Shown here one piece after another: positions 19,259 to 29,456 of a stretch of 64,000 nt of DNA. The notes under the pieces are model-generated. The model saw only the letters and a list, made by a program, of their open reading frames with translations, had not been told where the DNA came from and searched no databases. The stretch is from Gammaproteobacteria bacterium (GTDB lineage Bacteria; Pseudomonadota; Gammaproteobacteria; GRL18). Both the position numbers and the translations under genes were made by a program. The DNA is taken from the NCBI GenBank assembly GCA_016744995.1, contig JADGDG010000014.1, forward strand, positions 1-64,000. Direction: 5' to 3'. Every line of letters begins with the position of its first letter. The first letter of the stretch is position 1.

Positions 19259-20419
19259 ATGTTTGAATTAATGGATACAACAAGTGATCGAGCTGTAATT
19301 AAAGTTATGGGGGTCGGCGGTGGCGGTGGTAATGCTGTTGAACACATGGCAAATAGTAATCTGGATGGTGTGGATTTTATCTGCGCCAATACGGATGCTC
19401 AGGCGTTAGCTCATTCATCAGCACGAACAGTGTTGCAAATTGGTAATGAGATGACAAAAGGCCTGGGTGCTGGTGCTAACCCAAGTGTGGGTCGTGAGGC
19501 GGCAATTGAAGATCGTGAACGCATTATGGAAGCGATTAACGGTACGGATATGTTGTTTATTACTGCGGGTATGGGTGGAGGCACAGGTACAGGTGCTGCA
19601 CCTATTGTTGCTGAACTGGCAAAAGAAATGGGTATTTTAACAGTTGCTGTTGTAACCAAGCCTTTTCCATGGGAAGGTCCTCGTCGTATGAAGCAGGCAG
19701 AAGATGGTATTACTGAGCTGAGAGAATATGTTGATTCATTGATCACTATTCCCAATGAAAAACTGCAGGCTGTGCTGGGTAAGGGAACGACATTACTGGA
19801 TGCTTTTAAAGAAGCAAATAATGTCCTGCTGAATGCGGTTCAGGGTATTGCTGAATTAATTACTCGCCCTGGTTTAATCAATGTGGATTTTGCTGATGTC
19901 CGCACTGTTATGTCAGAAATGGGTATGGCAATGATGGGTACGGGTAGTGCAACAGGTGAAGATAGAGCAAAAGATGCTGCTGAGCGAGCAATTTCCAGTC
20001 CATTACTGGAAGATGTCGATCTTTCTGGTGCCAAAGGTATTCTGGTGAATGTGACTGCCGGCATGGACATGTCAATTGGTGAATTTGAAGAGGTGGGCAA
20101 CTCCATAAAATCATTTGCTGCTGAGAACGCCACTGTGGTTGTTGGTACAGTCATTGATCCGGAAATGAATGGTGAGATGCGTGTTACCGTTGTGGCAACA
20201 GGAATTGGATGTGCTGCACGAGTTCAGCAAGAAACAGCTGGCATTAAGCTGGTTAAAGCTGAAAGCCATGAACAAATACCAACTATTGATCATAGCTCTA
20301 TTGTTGAAGAACCAGTTGCCGCTAAAAAAGTTTCTGGTGGTGATTACTCCTCTGATGGAGAAGTTGAAGATCTGAAATATCTTGATATTCCAGCTTTTCT
20401 TCGTCGCCAGAACGACTGA
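19259..20419 (+). CDS. ftsZ: Cell division GTPase FtsZ
   Basis: 386 residues. FtsZ polymerises into the Z ring. The tubulin signature [12 protein letters not shown] is near residue 105, with [17 protein letters not shown] at the N-terminus and the T7 catalytic loop [11 protein letters not shown]. The C-terminal peptide [13 protein letters not shown] is the docking site for FtsA and ZipA, and the linker before it is short (about 45 residues). The start has a clear AAGGAG upstream. A 208-bp gap after ftsA leaves room for a separate ftsZ promoter; I could not pick one confidently. Confidence 0.98.
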   Translation: MFELMDTTSDRAVIKVMGVGGGGGNAVEHMANSNLDGVDFICANTDAQALAHSSARTVLQIGNEMTKGLGAGANPSVGREAAIEDRERIMEAINGTDMLFITAGMGGGTGTGAAPIVAELAKEMGILTVAVVTKPFPWEGPRRMKQAEDGITELREYVDSLITIPNEKLQAVLGKGTTLLDAFKEANNVLLNAVQGIAELITRPGLINVDFADVRTVMSEMGMAMMGTGSATGEDRAKDAAERAISSPLLEDVDLSGAKGILVNVTAGMDMSIGEFEEVGNSIKSFAAENATVVVGTVIDPEMNGEMRVTVVATGIGCAARVQQETAGIKLVKAESHEQIPTIDHSSIVEEPVAAKKVSGGDYSSDGEVEDLKYLDIPAFLRRQND

Positions 20420-20600
20420 GCAGTTATATTTTAGACAGCAAAAGGTGTGAAATGACGGGTACAAAAATGCTGCTGATTAGGTTATAGAATGAGTGGCAGG
20501 TGGGAGCTCCGATGAGAACTTGGGTCTGAGCTAGGAGATTTGTAGTCAATATGGTACACTTTGCCGCTGAAGGCTTTATCATCAATCAGGAATATCGTCA

Positions 20601-21512
20601 ATGATAAAACAGCGTACGTTGAAAAATAGCATTAAGGCAACCGGAGTTGGTTTACACTCCGGTGAAAAAGTGTATTTAACACTCAGGCCTGCGCCAGTTA
20701 ACACGGGAATTATCTTTCGCAGAGTCGATCTGGACACGCCCGTTGAAATTCCAGCAAGAGCTGAAAATGTGGGTGACACGACACTATCCACAACTTTGGT
20801 TAAGGATGGAGTCAGAATTTCAACTGTGGAACACTTATTGTCTGCAATGGCAGGTATGGGAATTGATAACGCTTATATTGATCTCAGTGCGCCAGAAGTA
20901 CCGATTATGGATGGCAGTGCAGGCCCTTTTGTCTTTTTATTGCAGTCAGCAGGCATTGTGGAACAATCTGCACACAAGCGCTTTATTCGAATCAAACGAA
21001 ATGTTGTGATTGAAGAAGGTGATAAATGGGTGCGTTTTGAGCCCTATGAAGGGTTTAAAGTCTCATTTATCATTGATTTTGAACATCCGGTGATTCAAGG
21101 ACGCTCCCAGAGTGCAGAGATTGACTTTTCTTCGACTTCTTTTGTTCGGGAAGTTAGTCGAGCCAGAACGTTTGGTTTTATGAATCAGATAGAGCAGCTC
21201 AGGGCTAATAATCTTGCCTTAGGCGGCAGCTTAAATAATGCTATCGTGATGGATGAATATCGAATTCTTAACGAAGACGGTCTGCGCTATGAAGATGAGT
21301 TCGTTAAGCATAAAATCCTGGATGCCATTGGTGATCTTTATCTTTTAGGAAGCAGCCTGATCGGTGCTTTTAGCGGCCATAAGGCAGGGCATGCACTTAA
21401 TAATAAGATTTTGAGAGAACTTCTGGCGGATAAGTCAGCCTGGGAAGAAGTCATTTTTGATGATGAAAATTTAGCACCAATCTCTTATATGAAGTCCATT
21501 GCTATAAGTTAA
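20601..21512 (+). CDS. lpxC: UDP-3-O-acyl-GlcNAc deacetylase LpxC
   Basis: 303 residues. A zinc enzyme that carries out the committed step of lipid A synthesis. Zinc ligands and base are in [15 protein letters not shown] and [24 protein letters not shown] and the late [10 protein letters not shown] complete the family pattern. It follows ftsZ as in E. coli. Its presence proves a lipid-A-bearing outer membrane. Confidence 0.98.
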   Translation: MIKQRTLKNSIKATGVGLHSGEKVYLTLRPAPVNTGIIFRRVDLDTPVEIPARAENVGDTTLSTTLVKDGVRISTVEHLLSAMAGMGIDNAYIDLSAPEVPIMDGSAGPFVFLLQSAGIVEQSAHKRFIRIKRNVVIEEGDKWVRFEPYEGFKVSFIIDFEHPVIQGRSQSAEIDFSSTSFVREVSRARTFGFMNQIEQLRANNLALGGSLNNAIVMDEYRILNEDGLRYEDEFVKHKILDAIGDLYLLGSSLIGAFSGHKAGHALNNKILRELLADKSAWEEVIFDDENLAPISYMKSIAIS

Positions 21513-21534
21513 CTTTTACTTTAATCTCTTATTT

Positions 21535-21560
21535 TGCCCCTGTGCCATATGGTACAGGGG
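21535..21560. terminator. Bidirectional hairpin between lpxC and dciA
   Basis: GCCCCTGT and ACAGGGGC flank a CCATATGG-centred middle, making a near-perfect palindrome. Outside it, AATCTC and GAGATT can extend the stem. It lies between convergent genes and suits termination from both sides, though neither T-run is strong. Confidence 0.75.
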
Positions 21561-21595
21561 CAGATGAGATTTCTGTGTTGCTTAGCTTCTTTCAA

Positions 21596-22045
21596 CTACT
21601 GCCCTCCGACATTGCGTGCCAGTCGTATTAAAGCCTCTTTTAATTCATCATTTTCTATAAATTGTGCGCTGTCCTGAATAATTTCAGCGGCATTATGAGA
21701 GTAATTGGGCATCTTTTTGTCTTTTTTTGTGCTAATATTAGCAGAAGCTACTTTAATGGTGATTTTTCCTAGCTGACTGAATTGAGGCTCGGCGCTTATG
21801 GAGCGTTTTAATGTAGGAGTATAAAAACGCAGCTTGCTGGCCCATGCGGCGCTGATAGCAGAAATGATCAGGCTTTGTTGTTTTCCCTTATTTGATAGAC
21901 GGCTGGAAAACCCTAAAACAGATATTTTTCCAGAAAATTCATCTGGAAGATAAGTTAAAACCCGTTTTGTAATATATTCAAGATAACGGCTATGTTGCAG
22001 CAGACGATCAATGCTGATGGCAGGTTGTTGAAAGACTTTTTTCAT
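21596..22045 (-). CDS. dciA: DUF721 / DciA-family protein
   Basis: 149 residues from the ATG at 22045 (MKKVFQQPAISIDRLLQ). The frame continues further upstream, but that part overlaps the opposite-strand peptidase gene and does not match the family. DciA proteins are the ancestral loaders of the DnaB replicative helicase in bacteria lacking DnaC. The KH-like core (ISVLGFSSRLSNKGKQQSLI... WASKLRFYTPTL) and the reversed position between lpxC and an M23 peptidase/secA pair are typical of gammaproteobacteria. The function is inferred from family membership. Confidence 0.8.
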   Translation of the reverse strand: MKKVFQQPAISIDRLLQHSRYLEYITKRVLTYLPDEFSGKISVLGFSSRLSNKGKQQSLIISAISAAWASKLRFYTPTLKRSISAEPQFSQLGKITIKVASANISTKKDKKMPNYSHNAAEIIQDSAQFIENDELKEALIRLARNVGGQ

Positions 22046-22136
22046 ACTATTCGATGTTAGATATAGAGTTGAATGGATTGTAGCATGGAACGCTGTCTCA
22101 TTAACCAGTTTATTAAAAGAACCTCTCAAGGTTGTT

Positions 22137-23129
22137 ATGAATATTATTTTAGTAAGAAAACGAAGCGGGGCAACATTTGACATTAATTTGTCTCGAAGTT
22201 TTACTGTCATTTTCTTTTTGCTGCTGCTCAGTATTCCAGTATTGACCTATTATCTTGGTCTCATTTCTAATGATCGTGTGCCATCAATTGCGGACTTAGA
22301 TAAGCCCGAACACATTGAGCCTATTCGAACAAAATTAAATCAAATTATTGGCAGTATCTATCAGGAAGAGCTCGTTCATCAGCAAGAAGAACTTGATGCG
22401 ATCAAGTTGCATAACCAGGAAAATATTAATGCTCTGACTAATAGCATGGCTAAGTTACAAGCCCATATTATTCGCCTTGATTCACTGGGGCAACGCTTAA
22501 CGCAAGTTGCTGATCTGGATGAAAAGGCATTTAATTTTGATTTTGAACCTTCAATGGGAGGCTCGATTGATCCTCAGGAAGTTCTTAGAGAAAAATTCAC
22601 ATCTGAAAATATAAAATATGGTGAATTTATTAAGAGGATGACACAGATAACCCTGGACATTGACAGCAGGTCAAAACAATTAACGATTCTGGAAAATTTA
22701 CTCATTGCCGATCACTTTAAACTGGCATCAACACCGACTGGAAATCCAGCAGAAAAAGGTTGGGTCTCTTCCTTTTTCGGTATGCGAAAAGATCCATTTA
22801 CCGGTCGTAAAAAAATGCATAAAGGTGTTGATGTTGCTGGAAAGTCAGGCTCATCCGTATTGGCAACCGCAGGTGGTGTTGTTATTCAGGTGAAAAAACA
22901 GCAGGGTTATGGCAAAGTGGTCGAAATAGATCACGGTTATCGACTCAGTACCCGTTATGCTCACAATAAGACAGTCTTAGTCAAGGTCGGTGATATTGTT
23001 AAACAAGGACAGGCTATTGCAACTATGGGGTCAACCGGGCGTTCAACCGGTCCGCATGTGCATTATGAAGTTTTACGAAATGGAAAGCAGGTCAACCCTC
23101 AGAAGTACCTCAGAACCGCTCAAAAGTAA
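22137..23129 (+). CDS. M23-family peptidoglycan peptidase, membrane-anchored
   Basis: 330 residues with an N-terminal membrane helix (about 25-45), a coiled coil of roughly 100 residues (EELVHQQEELDAIKLHNQEN onward) and a C-terminal LytM domain. The zinc site is complete: HKGVDVAG gives the first His and Asp, and HVHYEV near the end gives the HxH. Such enzymes cut peptide cross-links in the periplasm. The position just before secA is the same as that of secM in E. coli, but no SecM arrest peptide is seen; M23 proteins at this locus are common in other gammaproteobacteria. Confidence 0.93.
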   Translation: MNIILVRKRSGATFDINLSRSFTVIFFLLLLSIPVLTYYLGLISNDRVPSIADLDKPEHIEPIRTKLNQIIGSIYQEELVHQQEELDAIKLHNQENINALTNSMAKLQAHIIRLDSLGQRLTQVADLDEKAFNFDFEPSMGGSIDPQEVLREKFTSENIKYGEFIKRMTQITLDIDSRSKQLTILENLLIADHFKLASTPTGNPAEKGWVSSFFGMRKDPFTGRKKMHKGVDVAGKSGSSVLATAGGVVIQVKKQQGYGKVVEIDHGYRLSTRYAHNKTVLVKVGDIVKQGQAIATMGSTGRSTGPHVHYEVLRNGKQVNPQKYLRTAQK

Positions 23130-23140
23130 CCTTTATGGCA

Positions 23141-23199
23141 GGGGTTGGAGTTTAGCTATTATTACTCATAAGCTCCTGCACCCTTTTTATCTTTTTTTT
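23141..23199 (+). terminator. Rho-independent terminator after the M23 peptidase gene
   Basis: GGAGTTTA (from 23147) pairs with TAAGCTCC (23169-23176) with one G-T pair, and outer G and C runs add to the stem. Two T-tracts follow at 23184-23188 and 23192-23200. Confidence 0.7.
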
Positions 23200-23419
23200 T
23201 GTCCCAATATTAATAATTCGTCATTAATTACATGGTCTTTGTGCTATGCTAGATGGCTTAGACAAATAGAGTAAGAGCATAATCCATCCGAGGTTGGAGT
23301 CAAATGATATCTGGGACTCAAGTCAAATTAAGAAGATATGAGTTCAGACCATCTGAGGCCAATCCTTTCAACATGATGATGCTCTTTTTATACATTACAC
23401 AATTAAGCTTATACTAATT
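23200..23419. other. secA leader region
   Basis: Intergenic DNA. An extended -10-like TGCTATGCT at about 23242-23250 is the best promoter candidate for secA, but its -35 is poor. No SecM-like leader gene was found. Confidence 0.35.
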
Positions 23420-26158
23420 ATGGTTGCAAAATTTTTTAGAAAACTTTTCGGAAGCCGCAATGACCGGGAAATAAAACGTTACTCCAAACAGGTAGTTGGT
23501 GTTAATGTCTTTGAGGGTGCATTACAGGAACTGACCGATCAACAACTCCAGGAAAAAACCGATGATCTCAGGCATAAGCTTGATGAAGGAAAAACCCTGG
23601 AGGATATACTGCCGGAAGCCTTTGCCGTAGTGCGGGAGGCCAGTCGCCGAGTTATGGGAATGCGTCATTTTGACGTTCAGCTTATTGGTGCGATGGTCTT
23701 AAATGAAGGTAAAATTGCTGAGATGCGCACTGGTGAGGGTAAAACCTTAATGGCGACACTGGCAGTCTATCTCAATGCTTTAAGTGGTAAAGGTGTGCAT
23801 GTCGTTACCGTCAATGACTATCTGGCCGAGCGTGATGCTAAATGGATGGGCAAGCTTTATAACTTTCTGGGTTTGTCGGTTGGGATCATTTTGTCTGGTC
23901 AGGACTCCGAGAAAAAACGCCAGGCCTATGCCGCTGATATTACATACGGTACTAATAATGAGTTTGGCTTTGATTATTTACGCGACAATATGGCCTTCTC
24001 AACAGAAGAAAAAGTTCAGCGGGGGTTAAATTTTTCTATTGTTGATGAGGTTGATTCCATCCTCATTGACGAGGCCAGAACACCACTGATTATTTCTGGA
24101 CCTGCTGAAGATAATTCAGATGTTTATCAGCGAGTTGATAAGTTGATCCCAAAACTTGTACCGCAGGAAGTAGTTGAGTCACTGGAAGAGCAGGAAGAAG
24201 AACCACCGGGTGACTATACGGTCAATGAGAAAGATAAAAATGTTCTTTTGTCCAATGAAGGGCATCAGCATGTTGAAGAATTTCTGCTTGAAGAAGGGCT
24301 GATTGCAGAAAATGAAAGTCTGTACGACCCCTCTAATATTATCCTGATGCATCATATTAATGCGGCATTGAGAGCACATAGCCTGTTTACTATAAATGTG
24401 GATTATATCGTCAGTAACGGTGAAGTGGTTATCGTAGATGAATTCACCGGTCGTACTATGCCAGGTCGACGTTGGTCAGATGGTCTGCATCAGGCGGTTG
24501 AAGCAAAAGAAGGGGTGACAATTCAGGTTGAGAATCAGACTCTGGCGTCCATCACCTTCCAGAATTTATTCCGCCTATACGACAAACTTTCAGGGATGAC
24601 GGGTACAGCAGATACTGAAGCCTTTGAGTTCCATGAAATTTATAGCTTGGAAGTTATTGTTTTACCAACTAATAAAGATATGCAGCGAAAAGATAATGGT
24701 GATCTGATCTTTCTTACTCAGGAAGAAAAATTTGATGCCATAATTGAAGACATCAAAGATTGTCAGCAAAGAGGCCAGCCTGCTCTTGTTGGTACAGCAT
24801 CCATTGAAGTGTCTGAATTACTTTCAAATGCGCTGCAGAAAGCGGGCATTGAGCATGAAGTTCTCAATGCCAAACAACATGCCCGTGAGGCTGATATTAT
24901 TGCTCAGGCAGGGCAGGCCGGTCATATTACTATAGCAACAAATATGGCTGGTCGTGGTACGGATATTGTTCTGGGTGGTAGTATTGATGCAGAGATCAAT
25001 AAACTTGATGATCCCAATGAAACAACCATACAAAAAATGCGTTTGGAATGGAATGATCGCCATGAACAGGTTTTAAATAATGGTGGTTTGCATATTATTG
25101 GTACAGAACGTCATGAATCAAGACGTATTGATAACCAGTTAAGAGGTCGTTCAGGGCGTCAGGGTGATCCGGGTTCATCCCGTTTTTATCTGTCACTGGA
25201 TGATAATCTGATGCGAATTTTTGCCTCAGAAAAAATGGCTGGTCTGATGCGTAAGCTGGGTATGGAGAAGGGCGAGGCTATTGAACATAAGTGGGTCACT
25301 CGTTCTATTGAAAATGCCCAACGCAAAGTAGAAGGTCATAACTTCGATATTCGTAAGCAATTGCTGGAATATGATGATGTTGCCAGTGATCAGCGTAAAG
25401 TTATTTATGAGCAGCGTACTGAATTAATGGCCACTGAAGATATTTCTGAACTGATCGTTGATGTGCGAACTGATGTGGTTGAGCAGTTTATTGATGGCTT
25501 TATTCCAGCTGAAAGCATTGAAGAACAATGGGATATTCCAGGTCTGGAAGAAGAACTGAAAAAAGAATTTTTAATGGATCTTCCAGTTGCTCAATGGCTG
25601 GCTGAAGATGATGATCTGCATGAAGAGCCATTAAGAAAACGTATCCTTGAGAAAATGGTTGATTCTTTTGACAAAAAAGAAGAGCTCATTGGTTCTGAAA
25701 TGATGCGCCGTGTTGAAAAAGGCGTCATGCTGGAAGTACTGGACAGTCTCTGGAAAGAACATCTGGCCGCTATGGATTACCTGCGTAAAGGTATTGGCTT
25801 ACGTGGTTATGCACAAAAAAATCCAAAGCAGGAATACAAACGAGAGTCGTTTGAATTGTTTACTGATCTATTAGACCGTGTGAAACATGATGTCATTTCC
25901 CGGTTAAGCATTATGCAGATCCGCGAAGAACCTGATATGAGTGAATATGAGCAGCATGAACAGCCTGAGATGGAGTTTCAGCATGATGAAATGAATACTC
26001 TGGGTAATAATAATGCTCAGTCTGCTCCTTCTGTTGAAGAGGAGCAGGAAGAGAAAGCCCAGCCGTTTGTCCGAAGTGGACAAAAAGTGGGTCGTAATCA
26101 ACCATGTCCCTGTGGATCAGGTAAAAAATACAAGCAATGTTGCGGAAAGCTGAGCTGA
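23420..26158 (+). CDS. secA: Preprotein translocase ATPase SecA
   Basis: 912 residues, full length. SecA drives secretory proteins through SecYEG. Walker A is in [14 protein letters not shown], Walker B in [17 protein letters not shown], followed by the helicase-like second domain ([35 protein letters not shown] as overlapping motifs) and the helical scaffold. The C-terminal zinc finger [14 protein letters not shown] binds SecB and phospholipid. Start ATG 23420 gives the usual FxxKxFGSRNDRxxK N-terminus. Confidence 0.98.
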   Translation: MVAKFFRKLFGSRNDREIKRYSKQVVGVNVFEGALQELTDQQLQEKTDDLRHKLDEGKTLEDILPEAFAVVREASRRVMGMRHFDVQLIGAMVLNEGKIAEMRTGEGKTLMATLAVYLNALSGKGVHVVTVNDYLAERDAKWMGKLYNFLGLSVGIILSGQDSEKKRQAYAADITYGTNNEFGFDYLRDNMAFSTEEKVQRGLNFSIVDEVDSILIDEARTPLIISGPAEDNSDVYQRVDKLIPKLVPQEVVESLEEQEEEPPGDYTVNEKDKNVLLSNEGHQHVEEFLLEEGLIAENESLYDPSNIILMHHINAALRAHSLFTINVDYIVSNGEVVIVDEFTGRTMPGRRWSDGLHQAVEAKEGVTIQVENQTLASITFQNLFRLYDKLSGMTGTADTEAFEFHEIYSLEVIVLPTNKDMQRKDNGDLIFLTQEEKFDAIIEDIKDCQQRGQPALVGTASIEVSELLSNALQKAGIEHEVLNAKQHAREADIIAQAGQAGHITIATNMAGRGTDIVLGGSIDAEINKLDDPNETTIQKMRLEWNDRHEQVLNNGGLHIIGTERHESRRIDNQLRGRSGRQGDPGSSRFYLSLDDNLMRIFASEKMAGLMRKLGMEKGEAIEHKWVTRSIENAQRKVEGHNFDIRKQLLEYDDVASDQRKVIYEQRTELMATEDISELIVDVRTDVVEQFIDGFIPAESIEEQWDIPGLEEELKKEFLMDLPVAQWLAEDDDLHEEPLRKRILEKMVDSFDKKEELIGSEMMRRVEKGVMLEVLDSLWKEHLAAMDYLRKGIGLRGYAQKNPKQEYKRESFELFTDLLDRVKHDVISRLSIMQIREEPDMSEYEQHEQPEMEFQHDEMNTLGNNNAQSAPSVEEEQEEKAQPFVRSGQKVGRNQPCPCGSGKKYKQCCGKLS

Positions 26159-26220
26159 TCCCGATCGCATACTAAAGGTTTATGCTTACAACTTATACCT
26201 ATAACTTATTACCTACAATA

Positions 26221-26239
26221 GTGCCCGCATTCCGTGGGC
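26221..26239 (+). terminator. Terminator after secA
   Basis: TGCCCGC and GTGGGCA form a 7-bp stem (one G-T pair) with a 5-nt loop, followed by TTTCTATTTTT. It covers the GTG at 26234, which argues against that codon as the argJ start. Confidence 0.7.
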
Positions 26240-26269
26240 ATTTCTATTTTTGTATATTCAGGTAGAAAA

Positions 26270-27517
26270 ATGACAACAGCAAATGCAAGTCCATCAATGA
26301 CCTCGAGTCTTCCTATAATGCATCCTGTTCCCGGATTTAAACTAGGCACTACCTGTGCAGGAATTAAAGTGGCTGATCGCAAAGATGTCGTAGTCATGTC
26401 ATTTGATGCTTCAGCCAATGTAGCGGGTGTTTTTACCCAAAATGCCTTTTGTGCTGCACCTGTTCATATCGCCAAAGCACATTTACAACAGAAGTCTTCA
26501 AACCCTGTTCAGCACTTTGTCATTAACACTGGAAATGCCAATGCCGGGACTGGGGCGCAGGGAATGAATGATGCTCTGAGTACCTGTCAGCAGCTTGGTG
26601 AATTGACTGAAACGGGCAGTGAGTCGGTATTGCCTTTTTCAACTGGTGTTATTGGCGAATCATTACCAGTTGATAAAATTATTCAGGCATTGCCCGATGC
26701 CCTGAATCTTCTGTCTGAAAATGGCTGGCAGGATGCTGCTCAGGGGATCCTTACCACAGATACTCGAGCTAAAGGTGCTTCAATTCAGCTGACTCTTAAT
26801 GGCCAAAAGGTAACGATTACCGGAATATCCAAGGGCTCAGGAATGATCTGCCCTGATATGGCAACGATGCTGGGGTTTGTGGCGACAGATGCATCGATTG
26901 AGGCTTCATTATTACAGAAAATACTGAAGCATGGAGCAGATCACTCTTTTAACCGAATTACAGTTGATGGTGATACCTCAACTAATGATGCCTGTATGCT
27001 GGTGGCCACTGGGAAATCCAAAGCCCCTACGATTGATAATGAACAGCATCCTGATTACCCAGAGCTGCTCAATGCTATCACCGATATTCTTGAACAACTG
27101 GCCAAAGCTATTGTTCTGGATGGTGAGGGTGCAACAAAATTAATTAATATTAAAGTAAAATCTGGGGAAACAGAGCAGGAATGCAGTGATGTTGCCTATA
27201 CCATTGCGCACTCTCCATTAGTTAAAACTGCTTTTTTTGCCAGCGATCCAAACTGGGGGCGAATTTTGGCGGCAGTGGGGCGCTCCGGCATAAGAAATAT
27301 GGATATTGACGCTCTGGAAATTTTTCTGGATGATGTCTGTCTGGTTCGAAATGGTGGTAAGGCGGATGATTACACGGAAGAACGTGGTCAGGTGGTTATG
27401 GATCAAGATGAAATTACAGTAACTGTTAATCTGCATCGAGGTGGCTTTAATACCCAGATCTGGACCTGCGATCTTTCCTATGATTATGTGAAAATTAATG
27501 CCGAATATCGAAGTTAG
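26270..27517 (+). CDS. argJ: Bifunctional ornithine acetyltransferase / N-acetylglutamate synthase ArgJ
   Basis: 415 residues from ATG 26270. ArgJ recycles acetyl groups in arginine synthesis, moving acetyl from N-acetylornithine to glutamate. The self-cleavage and nucleophile motif is in KGSGMICPDMATMLGF, where the threonine of ATML is the new N-terminus of the beta chain. The N-terminal AGIKxADRKDVVVM and GNANAGTG, and the C-terminal DPNWGRILAA segments, are conserved. It overlaps the following Nudix gene by 20 bp, the usual order after secA in gammaproteobacteria. Confidence 0.97.
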   Translation: MTTANASPSMTSSLPIMHPVPGFKLGTTCAGIKVADRKDVVVMSFDASANVAGVFTQNAFCAAPVHIAKAHLQQKSSNPVQHFVINTGNANAGTGAQGMNDALSTCQQLGELTETGSESVLPFSTGVIGESLPVDKIIQALPDALNLLSENGWQDAAQGILTTDTRAKGASIQLTLNGQKVTITGISKGSGMICPDMATMLGFVATDASIEASLLQKILKHGADHSFNRITVDGDTSTNDACMLVATGKSKAPTIDNEQHPDYPELLNAITDILEQLAKAIVLDGEGATKLINIKVKSGETEQECSDVAYTIAHSPLVKTAFFASDPNWGRILAAVGRSGIRNMDIDALEIFLDDVCLVRNGGKADDYTEERGQVVMDQDEITVTVNLHRGGFNTQIWTCDLSYDYVKINAEYRS

Positions 27518-28610
27518 TTCATATCCAACCGACAAAAGCCTTCATGTTGCGGTGGCTGTTATTATTAAAAATGGTCATGTTTTAATATCAAAAAGAGCGC
27601 AAAACGTTCATCAAGGAGGCTTATGGGAATTCCCTGGTGGTAAAGTAGAGGTGGGTGAAGGAGTTTCTGAGGCACTTTATAGAGAAGTTAAAGAAGAGCT
27701 GGGTATTAAAATCCAACAGACACAGCCTTTAATTTCACTGGAACATCACTACCCAGAGAAGATCGTTTATTTAGAGACTTTCAGAGTGATGGTCTTTGAC
27801 GGCATCGAATATGACTCTGATTCTGGTTTTGACTCTAATTCCAGCTATGATTTAAACCATGGGAAGCCACCCCGTGAACAACAAGGATTAGAAGGTCAGC
27901 AGGTTAAATGGGTGCCTTTGGAACAATTGAGTAACTACTCGTTTCCACAGGCAAACAGGGCAATTATTGAAGCACTTATGTTGCCTCAGTGTTATCTGAT
28001 CACCCCTGATTGCGACTCTGAGAGCGATGATACTAATTCATTTATCAGGCAGTTTACAAGCAGTATCCTCAATGATGAACAGGGTGGGCTGGTTCAGCTA
28101 CGCATAAAATCTCTTAAAGGCAGTGCACTGAGTGAACTGGTGCAGCAGCTTTGTAATATTGCTCAAAAAAATAATACTCAGATCCTCGCAAATTCATCCA
28201 TGTGCTTTGGTCGTGATACTGCAGATCTCACTGAAACACAATCTCATATTATTAATATGGCTGCAGGTATCCATTTAACCAGTTCTCATCTTCATGAGAC
28301 TTTTGCCGAAGATTATCGTCAGAAATTTCCTGATAAAATACTAGCTGCTTCCTGCCACTGCAAAGCTGATATTGAACGAGCCAATGATTTAAAGCTTAAT
28401 TTTATTGTTATTTCACCCGTACAGCAGACGGCATCACATCCTGAGAGTAAACCACTGGGCTGGGAGGCTTTTAAAACACTAACATCCTTTGCTAAAATGC
28501 CAGTTTTTGCTCTGGGAGGAATGACTCAAAAGGATATTAAGCGAGCCCAGGAAAATGGTGCCCAGGGAATTTCAGGCATCCGCAGTTTGTGGGGAAATGA
28601 AAACTTGTAG
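27498..28610 (+). CDS. Nudix hydrolase fused to a thiamine-phosphate-synthase-like domain
   Basis: 370 residues in two parts. Residues about 10-150 are a MutT-type Nudix domain with the Nudix box GGKVEVGEGVSEALYREVKE followed by ELGI. Residues about 170-370 form a ThiE-like barrel ending in FALGGMTQKDIKRAQENGAQ and GISGI. The N-terminal half resembles MutT, which removes 8-oxo-dGTP; the role of the barrel is unknown, and such fusions are frequent at this locus. A Ser/Asp-rich insert (YDSDSGFDSNSSYDLNHG) from a short DNA repeat sits inside the Nudix domain. ATG 27498 is the only ATG before the domain. Confidence 0.92.
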   Translation: MPNIEVSSYPTDKSLHVAVAVIIKNGHVLISKRAQNVHQGGLWEFPGGKVEVGEGVSEALYREVKEELGIKIQQTQPLISLEHHYPEKIVYLETFRVMVFDGIEYDSDSGFDSNSSYDLNHGKPPREQQGLEGQQVKWVPLEQLSNYSFPQANRAIIEALMLPQCYLITPDCDSESDDTNSFIRQFTSSILNDEQGGLVQLRIKSLKGSALSELVQQLCNIAQKNNTQILANSSMCFGRDTADLTETQSHIINMAAGIHLTSSHLHETFAEDYRQKFPDKILAASCHCKADIERANDLKLNFIVISPVQQTASHPESKPLGWEAFKTLTSFAKMPVFALGGMTQKDIKRAQENGAQGISGIRSLWGNENL

Positions 28611-28683
28611 TCAGGAGTCTATTGTCAAAAACAATCAGTGGATATCTCTGATCCAGCTCAGTAATCACATATAGGATAAATGA

Positions 28684-29184
28684 TTGAATAATAAATACTT
28701 TCGCCTGTTAATTATGACCTCTGTTATTATTCTGGCATTAATTTTTGTACAGGATTTTGGTGATTTTCTGGATGAAAATTCGGATAAGATCGTTAAGTTA
28801 GGAGTGAATCCTCATTGTAATGCAGCAAGCAGTATCTGCAGCGCATCAATTATCAACGAGGGTGATTTTCAGCGGCTTAGTTTGAACATTAAAAAAGCGA
28901 AAAATTCTGAATCAGAGTATTTATTGGCTGTTACTGCAGTTGGTTTTGACTTTGAGGGGATTGAATCCATTTCAGTTTCATTTGAAATGCCGGGTGAAGG
29001 TATCGAAGAGAATACGGCTCTTTTCTCTCCTGATAAATCACTACAGCAGGTTGTACCAGAAAACTGGAATGCAGTGCTCAGGCTGCCATCCATATCAAGC
29101 GGTCGAACTGATTGGCTGGCAGTCATTCGATTAAAATCCACAATAAAAGAATATCGTGCCCAATTTCCCTTTCACTTTAAATAA
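28684..29184 (+). CDS. Hypothetical membrane-anchored protein
   Basis: 166 residues with one N-terminal helix (about 7-25, LLIMTSVIILALIFVQDF) and a predicted periplasmic beta-rich domain. Two cysteines (NPHCNAASSICSAS) may form a disulphide. The end SGRTDWLAVIRLKST followed by AQFPFHF resembles small uncharacterised proteins in gammaproteobacteria, but I cannot name a function. The start is TTG 28684, nine bases after AGGA; ATG 28714 would cut into the helix. Just before the TTG, ATG-ATT-GAA-TAA (28680) forms an overlapping mini-frame. Confidence 0.75.
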   Translation: MNNKYFRLLIMTSVIILALIFVQDFGDFLDENSDKIVKLGVNPHCNAASSICSASIINEGDFQRLSLNIKKAKNSESEYLLAVTAVGFDFEGIESISVSFEMPGEGIEENTALFSPDKSLQQVVPENWNAVLRLPSISSGRTDWLAVIRLKSTIKEYRAQFPFHFK

Positions 29185-29229
29185 GATTTAAACGCGTTGA
29201 GTTGTTATAAGCTAAGTAGTTATAAAAAG

Positions 29230-29445
29230 CTAATTGATAAAGCCGCCTGAATTATCACTTTCAGGGGGATCCGTAAATTGCTCTGATGTTGAAATTGATT
29301 CACCTTTAATTCGGTGCTCTTCGCTGGCCCAGGCGCCTAAATCAATTAACTGACACCGCTCAGAGCAAAAAGGGCTCCAGGGTTTAGAATGATAATAATC
29401 ATGCATTGTTGAGCAGGTTGGGCATTTAATACTGAGTTTTTTCAT
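29230..29445 (-). CDS. yacG: DNA gyrase inhibitor YacG
   Basis: 71 residues. A small zinc protein with CPTC near the N-terminus and CSERC after it, the four zinc ligands, and the conserved LIDLGAWASEEHRI segment. E. coli YacG binds GyrB and blocks gyrase activity. It is the last gene of the reverse pilBCD-coaE-zapD-yacG block, a well-conserved association, 11 bp after zapD. Confidence 0.95.
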   Translation of the reverse strand: MKKLSIKCPTCSTMHDYYHSKPWSPFCSERCQLIDLGAWASEEHRIKGESISTSEQFTDPPESDNSGGFIN

Positions 29446-29456
29446 AATTTAAACAT

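Noticed and set aside
22046-22210. Longer dciA start at 22210
   Set aside because: The extra 55 residues overlap the divergent peptidase gene and its ribosome site.
23130-23419. SecM-like arrest peptide before secA
   Set aside because: The upstream gene is an M23 peptidase and no arrest motif was seen in the gap.
26234-26269. argJ start at GTG 26234
   Set aside because: That codon lies in the secA terminator hairpin; ATG 26270 matches the family N-terminus.
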